Positions 17,644 to 26,964 of a stretch of 64,000 bases of DNA are shown piece after piece (the stretch's first letter is position 1; the number at the start of each line of letters is the position of its first letter). The stretch is from Chitinophaga jiangningensis (GTDB lineage: Bacteria; Bacteroidota; Bacteroidia; Chitinophagales; Chitinophagaceae): NCBI RefSeq assembly GCF_900142605.1, contig NZ_FRBL01000004.1, positions 124,001-188,000 of the forward strand. Reading direction: 5' to 3'. The position numbers and the translations under genes were made by a program. A model generated the notes under the pieces. The model had not been told where the DNA came from. It saw only the letters and a program-made list of their open reading frames with translations, and ran no database searches.

Positions 17644-18015
17644 TATCGCATTAATTAACCCTAATAACAAAATTGTTTGTAACCTAAAAATACTCAAACA
17701 CTATACTGTCATGGATTTCCACAAATTATACCTGCGGCATCAGTATATCGTTAGCCATGCATGATTGTTTCATTGTAATCAGATAACATGAACGTATAAA
17801 CGACAAAATCGTTGCTTTGCAGCCATCTTATCTACCTAAATATTTTTAACGGCAACATGTAACTAAATTATTTTTTTTCACGTTTAAATCAGGAAGCTAT
17901 CCGTATCCTATGCATCAGGAAAGGCAGCTGGTGAATGTCACACAACCAATATGCTACGCTCAACCGGTGGAGTGCAGCAGTGGCTTGTTAACTGAAATTG
18001 ATCACATAAAAAAAT

Positions 18016-18048
18016 TTTGATAATGCGCCACTATCCTGTGTATTTCGG
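18016..18048 (+). promoter_or_regulatory. Promoter candidate of lipoprotein paralogue B
   Basis: TTTG (18016-18019), 21 bases, then TATTTCGG (18041-18048), two mismatches from TAnnTTTG. The start codon is about 55 bases downstream of the expected transcript start. A short CGGCT/AGCCG hairpin lies in the leader. Confidence 0.4.
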
Positions 18049-18111
18049 CTAAAAGCCGGACGGCTATCTTATGCCATAACATTTTATTAATCAAAAAAAA
18101 CAAACCCAGAC

Positions 18112-19098
18112 ATGAAAAAACATCTGACTTTCATTGCAGGCGCAATGATCCTGGCCAGCGCATTCTATGCCTGTAAAAAAAATGACCAGCCTACAGCACC
18201 AGGAGGCTCTGAAAAAGCCTGGACTGGTGAAACACAAACGGTAAAACTGAATATCACCGGTGATTTGGTGGTGATGGAATCTCCGTTAGGTGGTGCAAGA
18301 AAATCTGCAAATGCACGTATTAACTCCGACTCCGTACTTTATGCGGTAGATGTAAGGGTTAATTATGCTCCTTTTTCACAAGGTATTTTGAAGCGGCTGG
18401 ATACTGTTAGCCTGGAAATTCCAAAAGGAGTTCCTTACACGATTCAGATTGCGGCTATCAAACCCGGCAGCGGGCTTGGATTGTATTCACGCGATACAGC
18501 CAACCTCACCAAATTTGAATATCCTATTGAGCGCCTGACCAATTTCACCATGACTAAAGATACCTACGGACCTTTTGCCATGACGAATCGCTTCATGGAC
18601 ACCCTGAACTACTTTACGGTGGCGAGAGATTCTTCTGGTTATGACCGGTTCAGGTATTCAGAACTGGACCTCTTCTGGGGCCAGTATTATGGTTCTGCTG
18701 CGGACAGCGCCAAGTCATCCATCAATATCAACATGCGCCGGTTAACTTTTGGTGTGAAGTTTGAACCAGTGAACTTTCCAGGCGGAACACTGATCGTGGA
18801 TTACAGTGGCCAGGCAGCGCCAAGGTACTTACCTGTTACCACCGCCAACCAAAAGCAATACCTGTTCTCATCCGATCGCTTTAAGTTCCTTCCTGATTCA
18901 TTAACAGAAACAGTGTATTTACAACTTCTGTGGCGTAGTCCTGATGGCACTTTGAATAATTTCGGTACCAAACCACTGAACGTAAAACGTAACACACTCA
19001 CCACCGTTAGAATCACGGCACCTTCAAATAGCAGTCTGCCAGTAAGTCTGAATATATTTGAACAGTCATGGAAAAAGGATACGGTGGTAGTTTGGTAA
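18112..19098 (+). CDS. Lipoprotein of unknown function, paralogue B
   Basis: 328 residues, paralogue of the protein at 16579. Lipoprotein signal MKKHLTFIAGAMILASAFYAC, then a linker and the same beta-rich body (WTGETQTVKLNITGDLVVME, SVLYAVDVRVN, NMRRLTFGVKFEPVNFPGG) and the same KDTVVVW end. Order, length and gaps between the conserved blocks agree with a simple tandem duplication. Function unknown. It is followed by a strong terminator, so it is not cotranscribed with the small secreted protein at 19292. Confidence 0.7.
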   Translation: MKKHLTFIAGAMILASAFYACKKNDQPTAPGGSEKAWTGETQTVKLNITGDLVVMESPLGGARKSANARINSDSVLYAVDVRVNYAPFSQGILKRLDTVSLEIPKGVPYTIQIAAIKPGSGLGLYSRDTANLTKFEYPIERLTNFTMTKDTYGPFAMTNRFMDTLNYFTVARDSSGYDRFRYSELDLFWGQYYGSAADSAKSSININMRRLTFGVKFEPVNFPGGTLIVDYSGQAAPRYLPVTTANQKQYLFSSDRFKFLPDSLTETVYLQLLWRSPDGTLNNFGTKPLNVKRNTLTTVRITAPSNSSLPVSLNIFEQSWKKDTVVVW

Positions 19099-19125
19099 AA
19101 TTAAATTCAAGATTGATATGCAACC

Positions 19126-19163
19126 GGCCTCTCCGTTACATTTAACGGGGAGGCCTCTTTTTA
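19126..19163 (+). terminator. Intrinsic terminator after lipoprotein B
   Basis: A 12-bp stem GGCCTCTCCGTT/AACGGGGAGGCC with one wobble pair and a 6-base loop, followed by TCTTTTTAT. Confidence 0.75.
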
Positions 19164-19291
19164 TACGCATACTGCCATTACTTTGCAGGCCCTCCTCCTA
19201 TCTTTACCACGAGCACGCCGGTAATCAGGATACCTTATCACCGGAATACTGAAACCCAAACCAATAACCCTCCAACTAAAACTCCTGACTC

Positions 19292-19738
19292 ATGAAAAAA
19301 TTCCAGGTATTTTTCCTGCTGGCCTGTATGTGCCTTGCTTTTGGCACCGTTAATGCTGCTACCAGCCATACTTCCGGCCAACCGTTATGGTATATGGGCA
19401 AAAGCTTCTCTAACTATGCTCCTGCCAAACGACTTACTCCTGTTTCTGTACGCGTAAACGTATTGTCATTATTAGGGGTTCCTATTAACGTCTGCTCACT
19501 GGTAGGACAAACTTTAATAGGCAGCACCTTCTATTACAAAGATGGGTCCAGTGTATTGCCAGCACCAGTACAATGCTATAATTATGAACAGGTACCAGCT
19601 ATTCTGCAAGTGGCAGAAGGCGACCTGGTGGTGGCATGGGGCACAGTGCTCAGCACCGGTATACAAACTGCCGCCAACAAAACCGTTACTGCAGCTGACA
19701 TCAGTGCAGGTGTTGTTACAGTAAACCTCTTACTCTAG
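19292..19738 (+). CDS. Small secreted protein of unknown function
   Basis: 148 residues with a signal peptide (MKKFQVFFLLACMCLAFGTVNA). The mature protein is beta-rich with two Cys (VCSLVG and VQCYNY, about 28 residues apart) that could form a disulfide in the periplasm. Repeated Val-Leu strands (VRVNVLSLLGVP, VVTVNLLL) suggest a small beta sandwich. I recognise no family. It is monocistronic, ending at the bidirectional terminator at 19760. Confidence 0.6.
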   Translation: MKKFQVFFLLACMCLAFGTVNAATSHTSGQPLWYMGKSFSNYAPAKRLTPVSVRVNVLSLLGVPINVCSLVGQTLIGSTFYYKDGSSVLPAPVQCYNYEQVPAILQVAEGDLVVAWGTVLSTGIQTAANKTVTAADISAGVVTVNLLL

Positions 19739-19759
19739 GCGTTTAGTTTTGAAAATAGG

Positions 19760-19793
19760 AAAGGTTCCGCGCTATTTGGCGGAACCTTTTTTT
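19760..19793. terminator. Bidirectional intrinsic terminator
   Basis: AAAGGTTCCGC and GCGGAACCTTT form an 11-bp stem with T tracts on both strands, placed between convergent genes. Confidence 0.8.
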
Positions 19794-19808
19794 ATAGGGG
19801 TTAATTAA

Positions 19809-20864
19809 TTATTTCGCATCCTTTACACAACGGAAGCCGATGTGCGAAGCACCGGAATCAAACGCGGTACCTCTCCTGGCGCTGGGGCGATAGTTAATAC
19901 AGTAATCATTTGCACAAAGGAAGGAACCTCCTTTGGTAACACGCTGGATAGCGTAAGGATCTTCCGGATTATGCCATTTTTCAGGGCCTTTGGGGTCTTC
20001 GGTAAGCTGATGCGCCATGGATTTATATTCATCCACATCATACCAGTCAGCAGTCCATTCCCACACATTACCAATCATATCATAGAGGCCATAACCATTG
20101 GCCGGGAAGGAAGCTACCGGTGCAGTAATGGCATAACCATCGGCACGATCGTTATTATCCGGGAAGCTGCCCTGGAAAGTGTTTGCCATGTATTTATTAC
20201 CGGGGGTGAAGTCGTCGCCCCAGGCGTAACGTTTTTCCACGAGGCCACCTCTGGCGGCATATTCCCATTCCGCTTCGGTGGGGAGCCGCTTGCCGGCCCA
20301 CTTAGCGTATGCATTGGCATCTTCCCATGCCACATGCACTACGGGATGGTCCCATCTCCCTTCAATATTACTACCCGGGCCTTCGGGATGTTGCCAGTCC
20401 GCCCCCGGTACCCATTGCCACCAGTTGGAAATGTTCGCTTTACTCACCGGGTGATCCGGCGCCACAAACACCATACTGCCCGGCACCAGTTGTTCATCGG
20501 GAATCTGCGCAGTGCCCGGAGGCAGCTGCTGCTTCAGATCTTCCCATTTAGGCTTGCGCTCGGCAACGGTTTTGTAGCCGGTAGCATCCACAAATTTTTT
20601 GAACTGTTTATTGGTTACTTCGGTGGCATCGATATAAAAATCATGCACCTTCACCTGGTGGGCAGGCCGCTCCGCGAGGTAGGATTTAGGATCATCCGTG
20701 CCCATCATGAACACATCCCCTTTTACCAATACCATTCCCTTTACAGCGTCCGCCGCGGAAGTGGCTGAAGTAGTGATAGCTTTAGCTTTGCTCGTTGCCT
20801 GGGTATTGTCACAGGCATAAATACAGGCAAATACAGGTATCAGCAATAAATACCTTTGTAACAT
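19809..20864 (-). CDS. Formylglycine-generating enzyme-like lipoprotein (SUMF1/FGE family)
   Basis: 351 residues. The signal peptide ends IYAC (C18), so the protein is a lipoprotein on the periplasmic side. The FGE-sulfatase domain starts near residue 40 (GMVLVKGDVFMMGTDD) and runs to the end. The C-terminus KGGSFLCANDYC gives C317 and C322, the same C-x4-C spacing as the catalytic C336/C341 pair of human SUMF1, followed by INYRPSARRG and GFRCV. Many SUMF1-like Bacteroidota lipoproteins (GldJ, GldK) lack these cysteines, so this one is likely a true oxidase making formylglycine in sulfatases. A sulfatase with a CTAGR site lies at 59482. Confidence 0.85.
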   Translation of the reverse strand: MLQRYLLLIPVFACIYACDNTQATSKAKAITTSATSAADAVKGMVLVKGDVFMMGTDDPKSYLAERPAHQVKVHDFYIDATEVTNKQFKKFVDATGYKTVAERKPKWEDLKQQLPPGTAQIPDEQLVPGSMVFVAPDHPVSKANISNWWQWVPGADWQHPEGPGSNIEGRWDHPVVHVAWEDANAYAKWAGKRLPTEAEWEYAARGGLVEKRYAWGDDFTPGNKYMANTFQGSFPDNNDRADGYAITAPVASFPANGYGLYDMIGNVWEWTADWYDVDEYKSMAHQLTEDPKGPEKWHNPEDPYAIQRVTKGGSFLCANDYCINYRPSARRGTAFDSGASHIGFRCVKDAK

Positions 20865-21131
20865 GGTTAACTGATTTTACGTTCAGCGAAATAGAAACAG
20901 ATCAGAGATGATGATGCTAAATATTGCTATACCAAGTAAATAGACGGTGTTATCGTTCATGCTGCGCTTGCGGCGCTATTAGATATATAACAGGATAATC
21001 CGTTGATTGTTTAACCAACAGCTGCATTATTTGAGAAAAAGTATTCCCCTCCCCGCGAAATTTACATCTCTCTAACACCCATACAACTATTTGCCGGATT
21101 AGATGTTCATAAAAGAGATAAAACCTGCAAT

Positions 21132-22202
21132 ATGATCCGAAAACTCCTGCAAACCAGCATTTTCACAGCCATTATCCTGGCTGCACTCCTATCTTTCCAT
21201 ACCCCGGGAAACGCCTGCACCCGCGTGATGTATAAAGGCCTGGATGGCCTGATCCTCACCGGCAGGTCCATGGACTGGAAAAATGATATTGAAACAAACC
21301 TCTGGATATTCCCCCGCGGAATGGCCCGCGACGGCGCCACCGGCGCCAATACCATCAAATGGACGTCCAAATACGGCAGCGTGGTAGCCGCCGCCTACGA
21401 CATCTGCAGCACCGATGGCATGAACGAAAAAGGCTTTGTAGCCAACCTTCTCTGGCTGGTGGAATCCCAATATCCTAAGTGGGATAAATCAAAACCAGGC
21501 CTGTCCATCGCAGGATGGGTGCAGTATATGCTGGACAACTTCGCGACCGTGAAAGAAGCCGTGGCAGAAATGAAAAAAGAAAAGTTTGTAGTGGTAACTG
21601 ATAAAACGCCCGGGGAAGACCGCCTGGCCACCCTGCATCTGTCGATTTCCGATGCCACCGGTGATAACGCGGTATTGGAATATCTCAACGGTAAACTGGT
21701 TATTCATGAAGACCCATCCTACGATGTGATGACCAACTCCCCTACCTTCGACAAACAACTGGCCCTGAACGAATACTGGAAGGAAATCGGCGGCACCACC
21801 ATGCTGCCAGGCACCAACCGCGCGGCAGACCGCTTCGTACGCGCCTCCTTTTACATCGGCGCTATTCCTAAAACGGCAGATCAGCGTATAGGTGTGGCCA
21901 GTGTGTTCAGCGTGGTGCGCAACTGCTCCGTACCTTACGGTATCAGCACCGAAAACCAGCCCAACATTTCTACCACCCGCTGGCGCTGCGTTTCAGACCA
22001 GAAAAACCTGGTGTACTTTTTTGAAACCGCCCTTACACCCAATACTTTCTGGGTGAATTTTAAGGATGTGGATTTCAGCGAAAAAGCACCGGTGAAAAAG
22101 CTGGGCCTGACTAAAGGTGAAACGTATGCAGGTAATGCGGTGAAGTCATTTGTAAATACGCCGGCGTTTAAGTTTTTATCGCCTTCGGATCCTAACATTT
22201 AA
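21132..22202 (+). CDS. Exported linear-amide C-N hydrolase (choloylglycine hydrolase/penicillin acylase family)
   Basis: 356 residues. The signal peptide ends GNA before C29, which becomes the N-terminal nucleophile after cleavage, as Ntn hydrolases require. From that Cys, R45 and D48 (TGRSMDW) sit at mature positions 17 and 20, the spacing of R18/D21 in bile-salt hydrolases numbered with Met. The segment DGMNEKGFVANLLWL is typical of the family. It cleaves an amide such as a bile salt, penicillin V or N-acyl homoserine lactone; a free-living host makes bile salts less likely. Convergent with the SusCD operon. Confidence 0.85.
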   Translation: MIRKLLQTSIFTAIILAALLSFHTPGNACTRVMYKGLDGLILTGRSMDWKNDIETNLWIFPRGMARDGATGANTIKWTSKYGSVVAAAYDICSTDGMNEKGFVANLLWLVESQYPKWDKSKPGLSIAGWVQYMLDNFATVKEAVAEMKKEKFVVVTDKTPGEDRLATLHLSISDATGDNAVLEYLNGKLVIHEDPSYDVMTNSPTFDKQLALNEYWKEIGGTTMLPGTNRAADRFVRASFYIGAIPKTADQRIGVASVFSVVRNCSVPYGISTENQPNISTTRWRCVSDQKNLVYFFETALTPNTFWVNFKDVDFSEKAPVKKLGLTKGETYAGNAVKSFVNTPAFKFLSPSDPNI

Positions 22203-22203
22203 T

Positions 22204-22275
22204 GCGAAAACTCCGTTCCGCCGAAGGCGGAACGGAGTTTTCGCGGGTATGACGGCCAGCGGCCGTCATACCCGC
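22204..22275. repeat. Twin back-to-back perfect palindromes
   Basis: A (22204-22244): 19-bp stem GCGAAAACTCCGTTCCGCC with loop GAA. B (22243-22275): 15-bp stem GCGGGTATGACGGCC with loop AGC. The two share two bases. They begin one base after the amidase stop. Confidence 0.8.
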
Positions 22276-22285
22276 CACCGGCACA

Positions 22286-22314
22286 AATAAAAAGGTCCCG
22301 CAGACGCGGGACCT
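22286..22314 (-). terminator. Terminator of the SusCD operon
   Basis: On the minus strand AGGTCCCGCG/CGCGGGACCT-type stem (plus 22293-22314) is followed by TTTTTATT. It lies 37 bases after the last susD stop and ends the four-gene operon. Confidence 0.75.
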
Positions 22315-22350
22315 ATCCTTTACATATATCGGTACAAATCAACAAAAAGT

Positions 22351-24069
22351 TTATTGCCCCCAGCCATCATTTTGTTTCCAGCCGGTACGTGTAATCTCTG
22401 CCTGCGGAATCGGATACCAGTCCATTTTTGACTGATAGGTCCTGTCCTCCAGCTTTACACGCTCATACGTAAAAGCATTACCGTTCTTAGTGATCAGAAT
22501 CCTGTACACCGGTGCATTGAACACCTCCACTCCTTTTTTGTAACGACGTACATCCCAGAAGCGGTGACCTTCCATGCCCAGCTCCACTGCACGCTCGTGC
22601 TGAATGGCTGCTGCGGTAAGATTGCCCGCAGTATAGGCCGGCATTTTTACGCTGGACCTGCCTCTCACGGCATTGATGGCCTGCAGCGCAGTCATACCAT
22701 ACCCCTGCGGATCACCAGTGGCACCATATGCGTTGAACATGGCTTCGGCATAGTTCAGCAGCACTTCCGCATAACGGAAATACATATACGCATGCGCCGT
22801 AGTGGTACCGGTGCCGCCATTGTTCAGGTTGATAGTCGGGTTTACATATTTAGCCAGGTAATAACCGGTTTTAGAGGCATTCTGCTTTGGTAAGCCACTG
22901 GTACCACCGGTAAACGTTTCGATGATGCTGGTAGCAAAACCTACGAAACGGGAGCCGTTGTGATAAGTAGTGGAATCCAGCCGGGGATCGCGATTGGCAT
23001 AGGGATTAGCCGTATGCACAGGATTATTCCAGCTAAAAGGCACGGAACTAACAGGATTCCCCGATCCATCGCGGGTTACCACCTCAAACTCATCGGCATA
23101 GTTCTGCGTAGGTGTCATACTGTTACCATTGCTTCCCTGAAAGGCAATCGGGTAGTTCGCAAATTCAAAAAAGTTAGAAGCTCCATAGCGCTTATAAAAA
23201 ATTGCTTCTTTGGAACTAACATTGCCAGCACCAAAAATGGTTTTGTAATTATTCTCCAGCGTATAAATCTTCAGTGCAATCACCTCGTTAGCAGCTGCGG
23301 CAGCGGCTTCCCAGGTAGCAGTGGCACCGGCGTCTTTAAAGAGCGGACTGGCACCGTATAACAGGGCTTTCGACTTCAGCGCCAGCACGGCACCGCGCAA
23401 TACCAGGCCCTGGTCGTAACCATTGCCGGAAGCCACCGGTACGATTTTCGCCGCCTTGTCGCACAAGCTCACAATGTATTTAATACATTCATCCACACTG
23501 TTGCGCTGCATTTTTTCATAGCTGCCGGCATTGCTGTAATCCAGCGCCGTATCCATGATAGGCACGCCGCCATAGCGCTTTACCAGCTCAAAATAATAGT
23601 AGGCCTTCAGGAAATACATACCCCCTTCCGAAGCGTTAAGCCAGGCCACGGAGTTTTTGTAATCAGTACTGTCGGTACCAATGATGCGGTCCAGCTTATA
23701 CTGCAAACTCACCATGGGTTTGTTTTTCAGTACGAGGTTGGCCTGTCGGATACCCTGGAAGTTGTTGTTCCATACATCATCCGGATTGCCATACTGGTTC
23801 CAGATGCCCAGGTTGAATACCTGCGAGGGGTCCAGTACACTGGTGCATTCCGCAAAGTCGGATGCTGCTTCCATGTTCATAGCCCTGTTCAACCCATCCG
23901 GCAGATAGGAGTACGCGTTATACACCGCACTCTGGTAATACGGATAGTTGGAATACAACAGGTCCACAGGTATATTGGCATCAATCTTCTTTACATTCAG
24001 GAAGTCTTTCTGACAGGCACTGATAAACAGCCCCGCCGCTGCCGTTATTATGATAGAGAGTTTTTTCAT
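22351..24069 (-). CDS. SusD/RagB-family outer-membrane lipoprotein 1
   Basis: 572 residues. Lipoprotein signal MKKLSIIITAAAGLFISAC then QKDFLNVKK, the usual SusD start after the lipid-bearing Cys. Landmarks are a TPR-like helical N-terminal half (NNFQGIRQANLVL, GGMYFLKAYYYFELVKRYGGVPIMD) and the conserved C-terminal part AINAVRGRSSVKMP, ERAVELGMEGHRFWDVRRYKKG and DWYPIPQAEI. SusD proteins cap the SusC pore from the cell surface and bind the substrate. It starts 21 bases after SusC 1 and is the last gene of the operon. Confidence 0.95.
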   Translation of the reverse strand: MKKLSIIITAAAGLFISACQKDFLNVKKIDANIPVDLLYSNYPYYQSAVYNAYSYLPDGLNRAMNMEAASDFAECTSVLDPSQVFNLGIWNQYGNPDDVWNNNFQGIRQANLVLKNKPMVSLQYKLDRIIGTDSTDYKNSVAWLNASEGGMYFLKAYYYFELVKRYGGVPIMDTALDYSNAGSYEKMQRNSVDECIKYIVSLCDKAAKIVPVASGNGYDQGLVLRGAVLALKSKALLYGASPLFKDAGATATWEAAAAAANEVIALKIYTLENNYKTIFGAGNVSSKEAIFYKRYGASNFFEFANYPIAFQGSNGNSMTPTQNYADEFEVVTRDGSGNPVSSVPFSWNNPVHTANPYANRDPRLDSTTYHNGSRFVGFATSIIETFTGGTSGLPKQNASKTGYYLAKYVNPTINLNNGGTGTTTAHAYMYFRYAEVLLNYAEAMFNAYGATGDPQGYGMTALQAINAVRGRSSVKMPAYTAGNLTAAAIQHERAVELGMEGHRFWDVRRYKKGVEVFNAPVYRILITKNGNAFTYERVKLEDRTYQSKMDWYPIPQAEITRTGWKQNDGWGQ

Positions 24070-24090
24070 TTGCTGGTAATTTTATCAGTA

Positions 24091-26934
24091 CTAGAATCTG
24101 GCATTCAACCCGAAGCTGTAGGATTTCATGAGGGGATAGCCCATGGATAATCTTTCTGCTTCCATATCATCCAGCTTGTCAATTGTAAACAGGTTGTTAC
24201 CGATCAGGAATACACGCAGGGTATTCATTTTCTTCAGGAAACCTTTTTTCGGGAAGGTATATCCCAACTCCACACTGCGCAGTTTCAGGAAATTGCCGTT
24301 CCGCATCCAGAAGTCTGAATTAACGTTATTATTAACATTATTCAGGGTGGAGAGTCGCGGTGACGTAGCCGTGGTAGCAGTTTCCGGTGTCCAGGCGTTA
24401 TTGGAGAATTTGGTGATATTGTTATTATTTACAAACGGATGTGTGTAATCGTAAGCATCATCCAGGAGCGACACGGTACGGTTCATCACTGCCTGTACGA
24501 ATGCATCCACATCAAAACCTTTGTATTTGAAGCCCAGATTTAAACCCAGCGAAATTTCCGGCAGCTTGGCATATTTCATCGGAACGATATCGTAATCATT
24601 CACCACGCCGTTGCCGTCCTGGTCCACATATTTGAGGTCGCCCGGTTTTGGTACGGTATAACTGGTTTTCACCACTCCTTCCTTCAGCACGCCGTTAGCG
24701 TCGAAGTCGGACTGCTGATAAAAGCCTGCCCATTGTAAGCCACGCATCTGGTTGATGCGGTAACCCTGGTTGTACAGGTAAGCCGCAGGCTGTGCATCCT
24801 GTGCCATGCTGATGATTTTATTTCTGGCAAAGGCACCATTTACGCCGGCATAATATTCAAAGGCATTCACTTTATCTTTCCAGGTGAGCGCAGCTTCAAA
24901 GCCTTTGTTTTCTACCACGCCGGTATTGAGGCGCTGGAAACGGAAGCCTGTAAAGGAAGGCACGGTAGCAGGTGCCTGCAGGATGCCGGTTCTTTTTTCA
25001 TGAAACACATCCGCGGTAAAGCTCAGTTTATTCAGCAATTGCGCTTCCATACCGAAGTTAACGGCCGTTTTTGCTTCCCAGGTAAAAGCTGTGTTGGGGT
25101 TAGCCCCTTCGAGGCGGCCTGCCTGGTTACTACCAGCATCTGCCCCGGTATACCAGCCATTACCACCTACTGCCCATTTTTCAAAGAGGAAGCGGTTGTC
25201 TTCGTTGATACTGCCGGTTTTACCATAAGAAGCACGCAGCTTCAGGAAGTTAACCACCTGTTGATTTTGCAGAAATGGTTCGTTACTGAGTATCCAGCCT
25301 GCTCCCACGGCAGGGAAAAATCCATATTGACTGCCTGGTGCAAAATCAGCCGCACCGCTATAGCTGCCGGAAAAGTCGACAATATATTTTCCGTTATAAT
25401 CATAGGTGAGATAAGAGAACAGCCCCTGTGTACGCACGGCATATACCTGCCCTTCGTGCGTGTAATTTTCCCTTCTTCCCTGCACGGCGCCTGAGAAGGT
25501 ATGTGCACCAAAGTTGCGGTTGTAGTTCAGCCCTACCTGCACGGTATTGTGCTGCCAGTGCTGGTTACCACCATCGCTGATACTCTGGCTGATTGCGCCA
25601 AAGGTTTTGTAGGTATAGTTGCCCTTACTATCCAGGATGGCCTGGTCATTTACGTCTTTGAGCAGTTCGGCGGACTTCACCGTGAATATCTTCTGGTAAG
25701 TACCAATATATTGGTTATTGAAAGATATCAGACCAGTGAGGGATAATCCAGGCACAAACTGGTCAAGGCGTTCGGTAATATTAAGCGCTGTTTGGAGGTT
25801 ACGCGCATGTGAATTATACGAACCGCTCTGTTGCAGCAGCTGCACAGGGTTGAAGCCATATACGCCATTGGTACCCCAGGTGTTATCCGGGTTTTTAACG
25901 GGGAAGGCGGCAGCCGGAATGCGGCTCAGGTTATTGAACACTGTGGACGCACTGAAGCCATTGGGTGTAATCCTGTCTTCGGTAATACCACTGAGGTTTA
26001 CTCCTACAGAAAGGTTTTTGCTCAGCTGCAGATCCACGTTAGCGCGGAGGTTGATACGTTTGTATTTGGCGTTGGTACCGTAATCCACGTCAATGGCGTC
26101 GGCATTTTTATAAATACCGGCATAATCGGTATACCCCATCAGTACAAAATAGCGGGCTTTCTCGCTGCCCCCTCTGAAGGTGAGGTTATAATCCTGTAGT
26201 ACTGATATTTTGCGCAGTACTTCGTCATACCAGTTTACATTCGGATGCACCGGGTCGTTGGTGGCCTTGTACAAGTCCGGGTTGGGATATTTTGATGGCA
26301 GTCCGTCGTTGGCGAGGGCCTGATTATACAATCGCGTATAGTCGTAGGCGTTCATCACCTGGGGCAGCTGAATGGGAGTACCCACACTATACCTGCCGTT
26401 GGCAGTGATCTGTATACGTTCGCTCTGGTTACCTTTTTTAGTGCGTACACTCAGTACGCCTGTACCGCCCTGGAGGCCATAGATAGCTGTGGCGGCGGCA
26501 TCTTTCAAAACCGTTACCGACTCGATTTCAAAGGCCGACAAAGGCGAGAGTGCACCCAGGTCCACCGGGAAACCATCGAGGTAGATGGCGAGGCGGTTGG
26601 CACCCAGGTTCCAGCTGCTGGTACCTCTGATGTACAGGCCGGGGTTATCGTAGCCCGGTTCACCGGAGCCGGTTACCACGGTGAGGCCGGGAATGCGGCC
26701 CTGCAGGGCATTGAGCAGGTTGGCAGCGGAAGTACGCGCCAGGTCATCGCCGGTGATGCTGTAGGTAGCCGCAGTGGTGCGCCATTGCTTTTCGCTGCGC
26801 ATGCCCAGGTCTACCATTTTGTTACTCCCCGTCTGCAATACTTTTACGGAATCCGAAGGAGTCGTTTGTGCGTGCACGTTAGACCATCCGGCCAGCAGGG
26901 ATAAGGATAATATGCTGATATATTTTCTTTTCAT
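24091..26934 (-). CDS. SusC/RagA-family TonB-dependent transporter 1 (no N-terminal extension)
   Basis: 947 residues, shorter than usual. A signal peptide (ending SNVHA) is followed almost at once by the plug domain (TTAATYSITGDDLARTSAANLLNAL split over residues 52-76, then GRIPGLTVVTGSGEPG and LYIRGTSSWNLGANRLA); the carboxypeptidase-regulatory-like domain present in SusC 2 is missing. The plug motif LDGFPVDL and VTVLKDAAATAIYG are intact, and a 22-strand barrel ends YSFGLNARF. It imports a nutrient across the outer membrane with TonB energy. It lies between SusD 2 (30-base gap) and SusD 1. Confidence 0.95.
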   Translation of the reverse strand: MKRKYISILSLSLLAGWSNVHAQTTPSDSVKVLQTGSNKMVDLGMRSEKQWRTTAATYSITGDDLARTSAANLLNALQGRIPGLTVVTGSGEPGYDNPGLYIRGTSSWNLGANRLAIYLDGFPVDLGALSPLSAFEIESVTVLKDAAATAIYGLQGGTGVLSVRTKKGNQSERIQITANGRYSVGTPIQLPQVMNAYDYTRLYNQALANDGLPSKYPNPDLYKATNDPVHPNVNWYDEVLRKISVLQDYNLTFRGGSEKARYFVLMGYTDYAGIYKNADAIDVDYGTNAKYKRINLRANVDLQLSKNLSVGVNLSGITEDRITPNGFSASTVFNNLSRIPAAAFPVKNPDNTWGTNGVYGFNPVQLLQQSGSYNSHARNLQTALNITERLDQFVPGLSLTGLISFNNQYIGTYQKIFTVKSAELLKDVNDQAILDSKGNYTYKTFGAISQSISDGGNQHWQHNTVQVGLNYNRNFGAHTFSGAVQGRRENYTHEGQVYAVRTQGLFSYLTYDYNGKYIVDFSGSYSGAADFAPGSQYGFFPAVGAGWILSNEPFLQNQQVVNFLKLRASYGKTGSINEDNRFLFEKWAVGGNGWYTGADAGSNQAGRLEGANPNTAFTWEAKTAVNFGMEAQLLNKLSFTADVFHEKRTGILQAPATVPSFTGFRFQRLNTGVVENKGFEAALTWKDKVNAFEYYAGVNGAFARNKIISMAQDAQPAAYLYNQGYRINQMRGLQWAGFYQQSDFDANGVLKEGVVKTSYTVPKPGDLKYVDQDGNGVVNDYDIVPMKYAKLPEISLGLNLGFKYKGFDVDAFVQAVMNRTVSLLDDAYDYTHPFVNNNNITKFSNNAWTPETATTATSPRLSTLNNVNNNVNSDFWMRNGNFLKLRSVELGYTFPKKGFLKKMNTLRVFLIGNNLFTIDKLDDMEAERLSMGYPLMKSYSFGLNARF

Positions 26935-26964
26935 GTTAGGCTGTAATTAAGGTTGCAAATGCTG

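Larger units (their letters stand above)
17551..18111. other. 561-bp gap between paralogous lipoprotein genes
   Basis: No credible coding frame (the longest clear ATG frame is 17 codons at 17711). It holds a second hairpin-plus-motif block, a promoter-like pair (17611-17643), a TTGTTTGTAACC block at 17673-17684 that also occurs before paralogue A at 16538-16549 at nearly the same spacing, a third TATCTACC motif (17827-17843) with a TTTG 21 bases before TATTTTTA, and the promoter candidate of paralogue B. It looks like the remains of a duplicated promoter-gene unit, or a short RNA locus. Confidence 0.6.

Noticed and set aside
17711..17764. 17-codon ATG frame after the orphan promoter
   Set aside because: Too short, no ribosome-binding site and no protein-like features.
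19809..20864. Interpretation as a GldJ/GldK gliding lipoprotein
   Set aside because: Those lack the C-x4-C catalytic pair seen here, and no other gld gene is nearby.
21132..22202. Call as bile salt hydrolase
   Set aside because: The Ntn nucleophile and R/D spacing fit the whole family, which also includes penicillin V and acyl-homoserine-lactone acylases; nothing else indicates bile.
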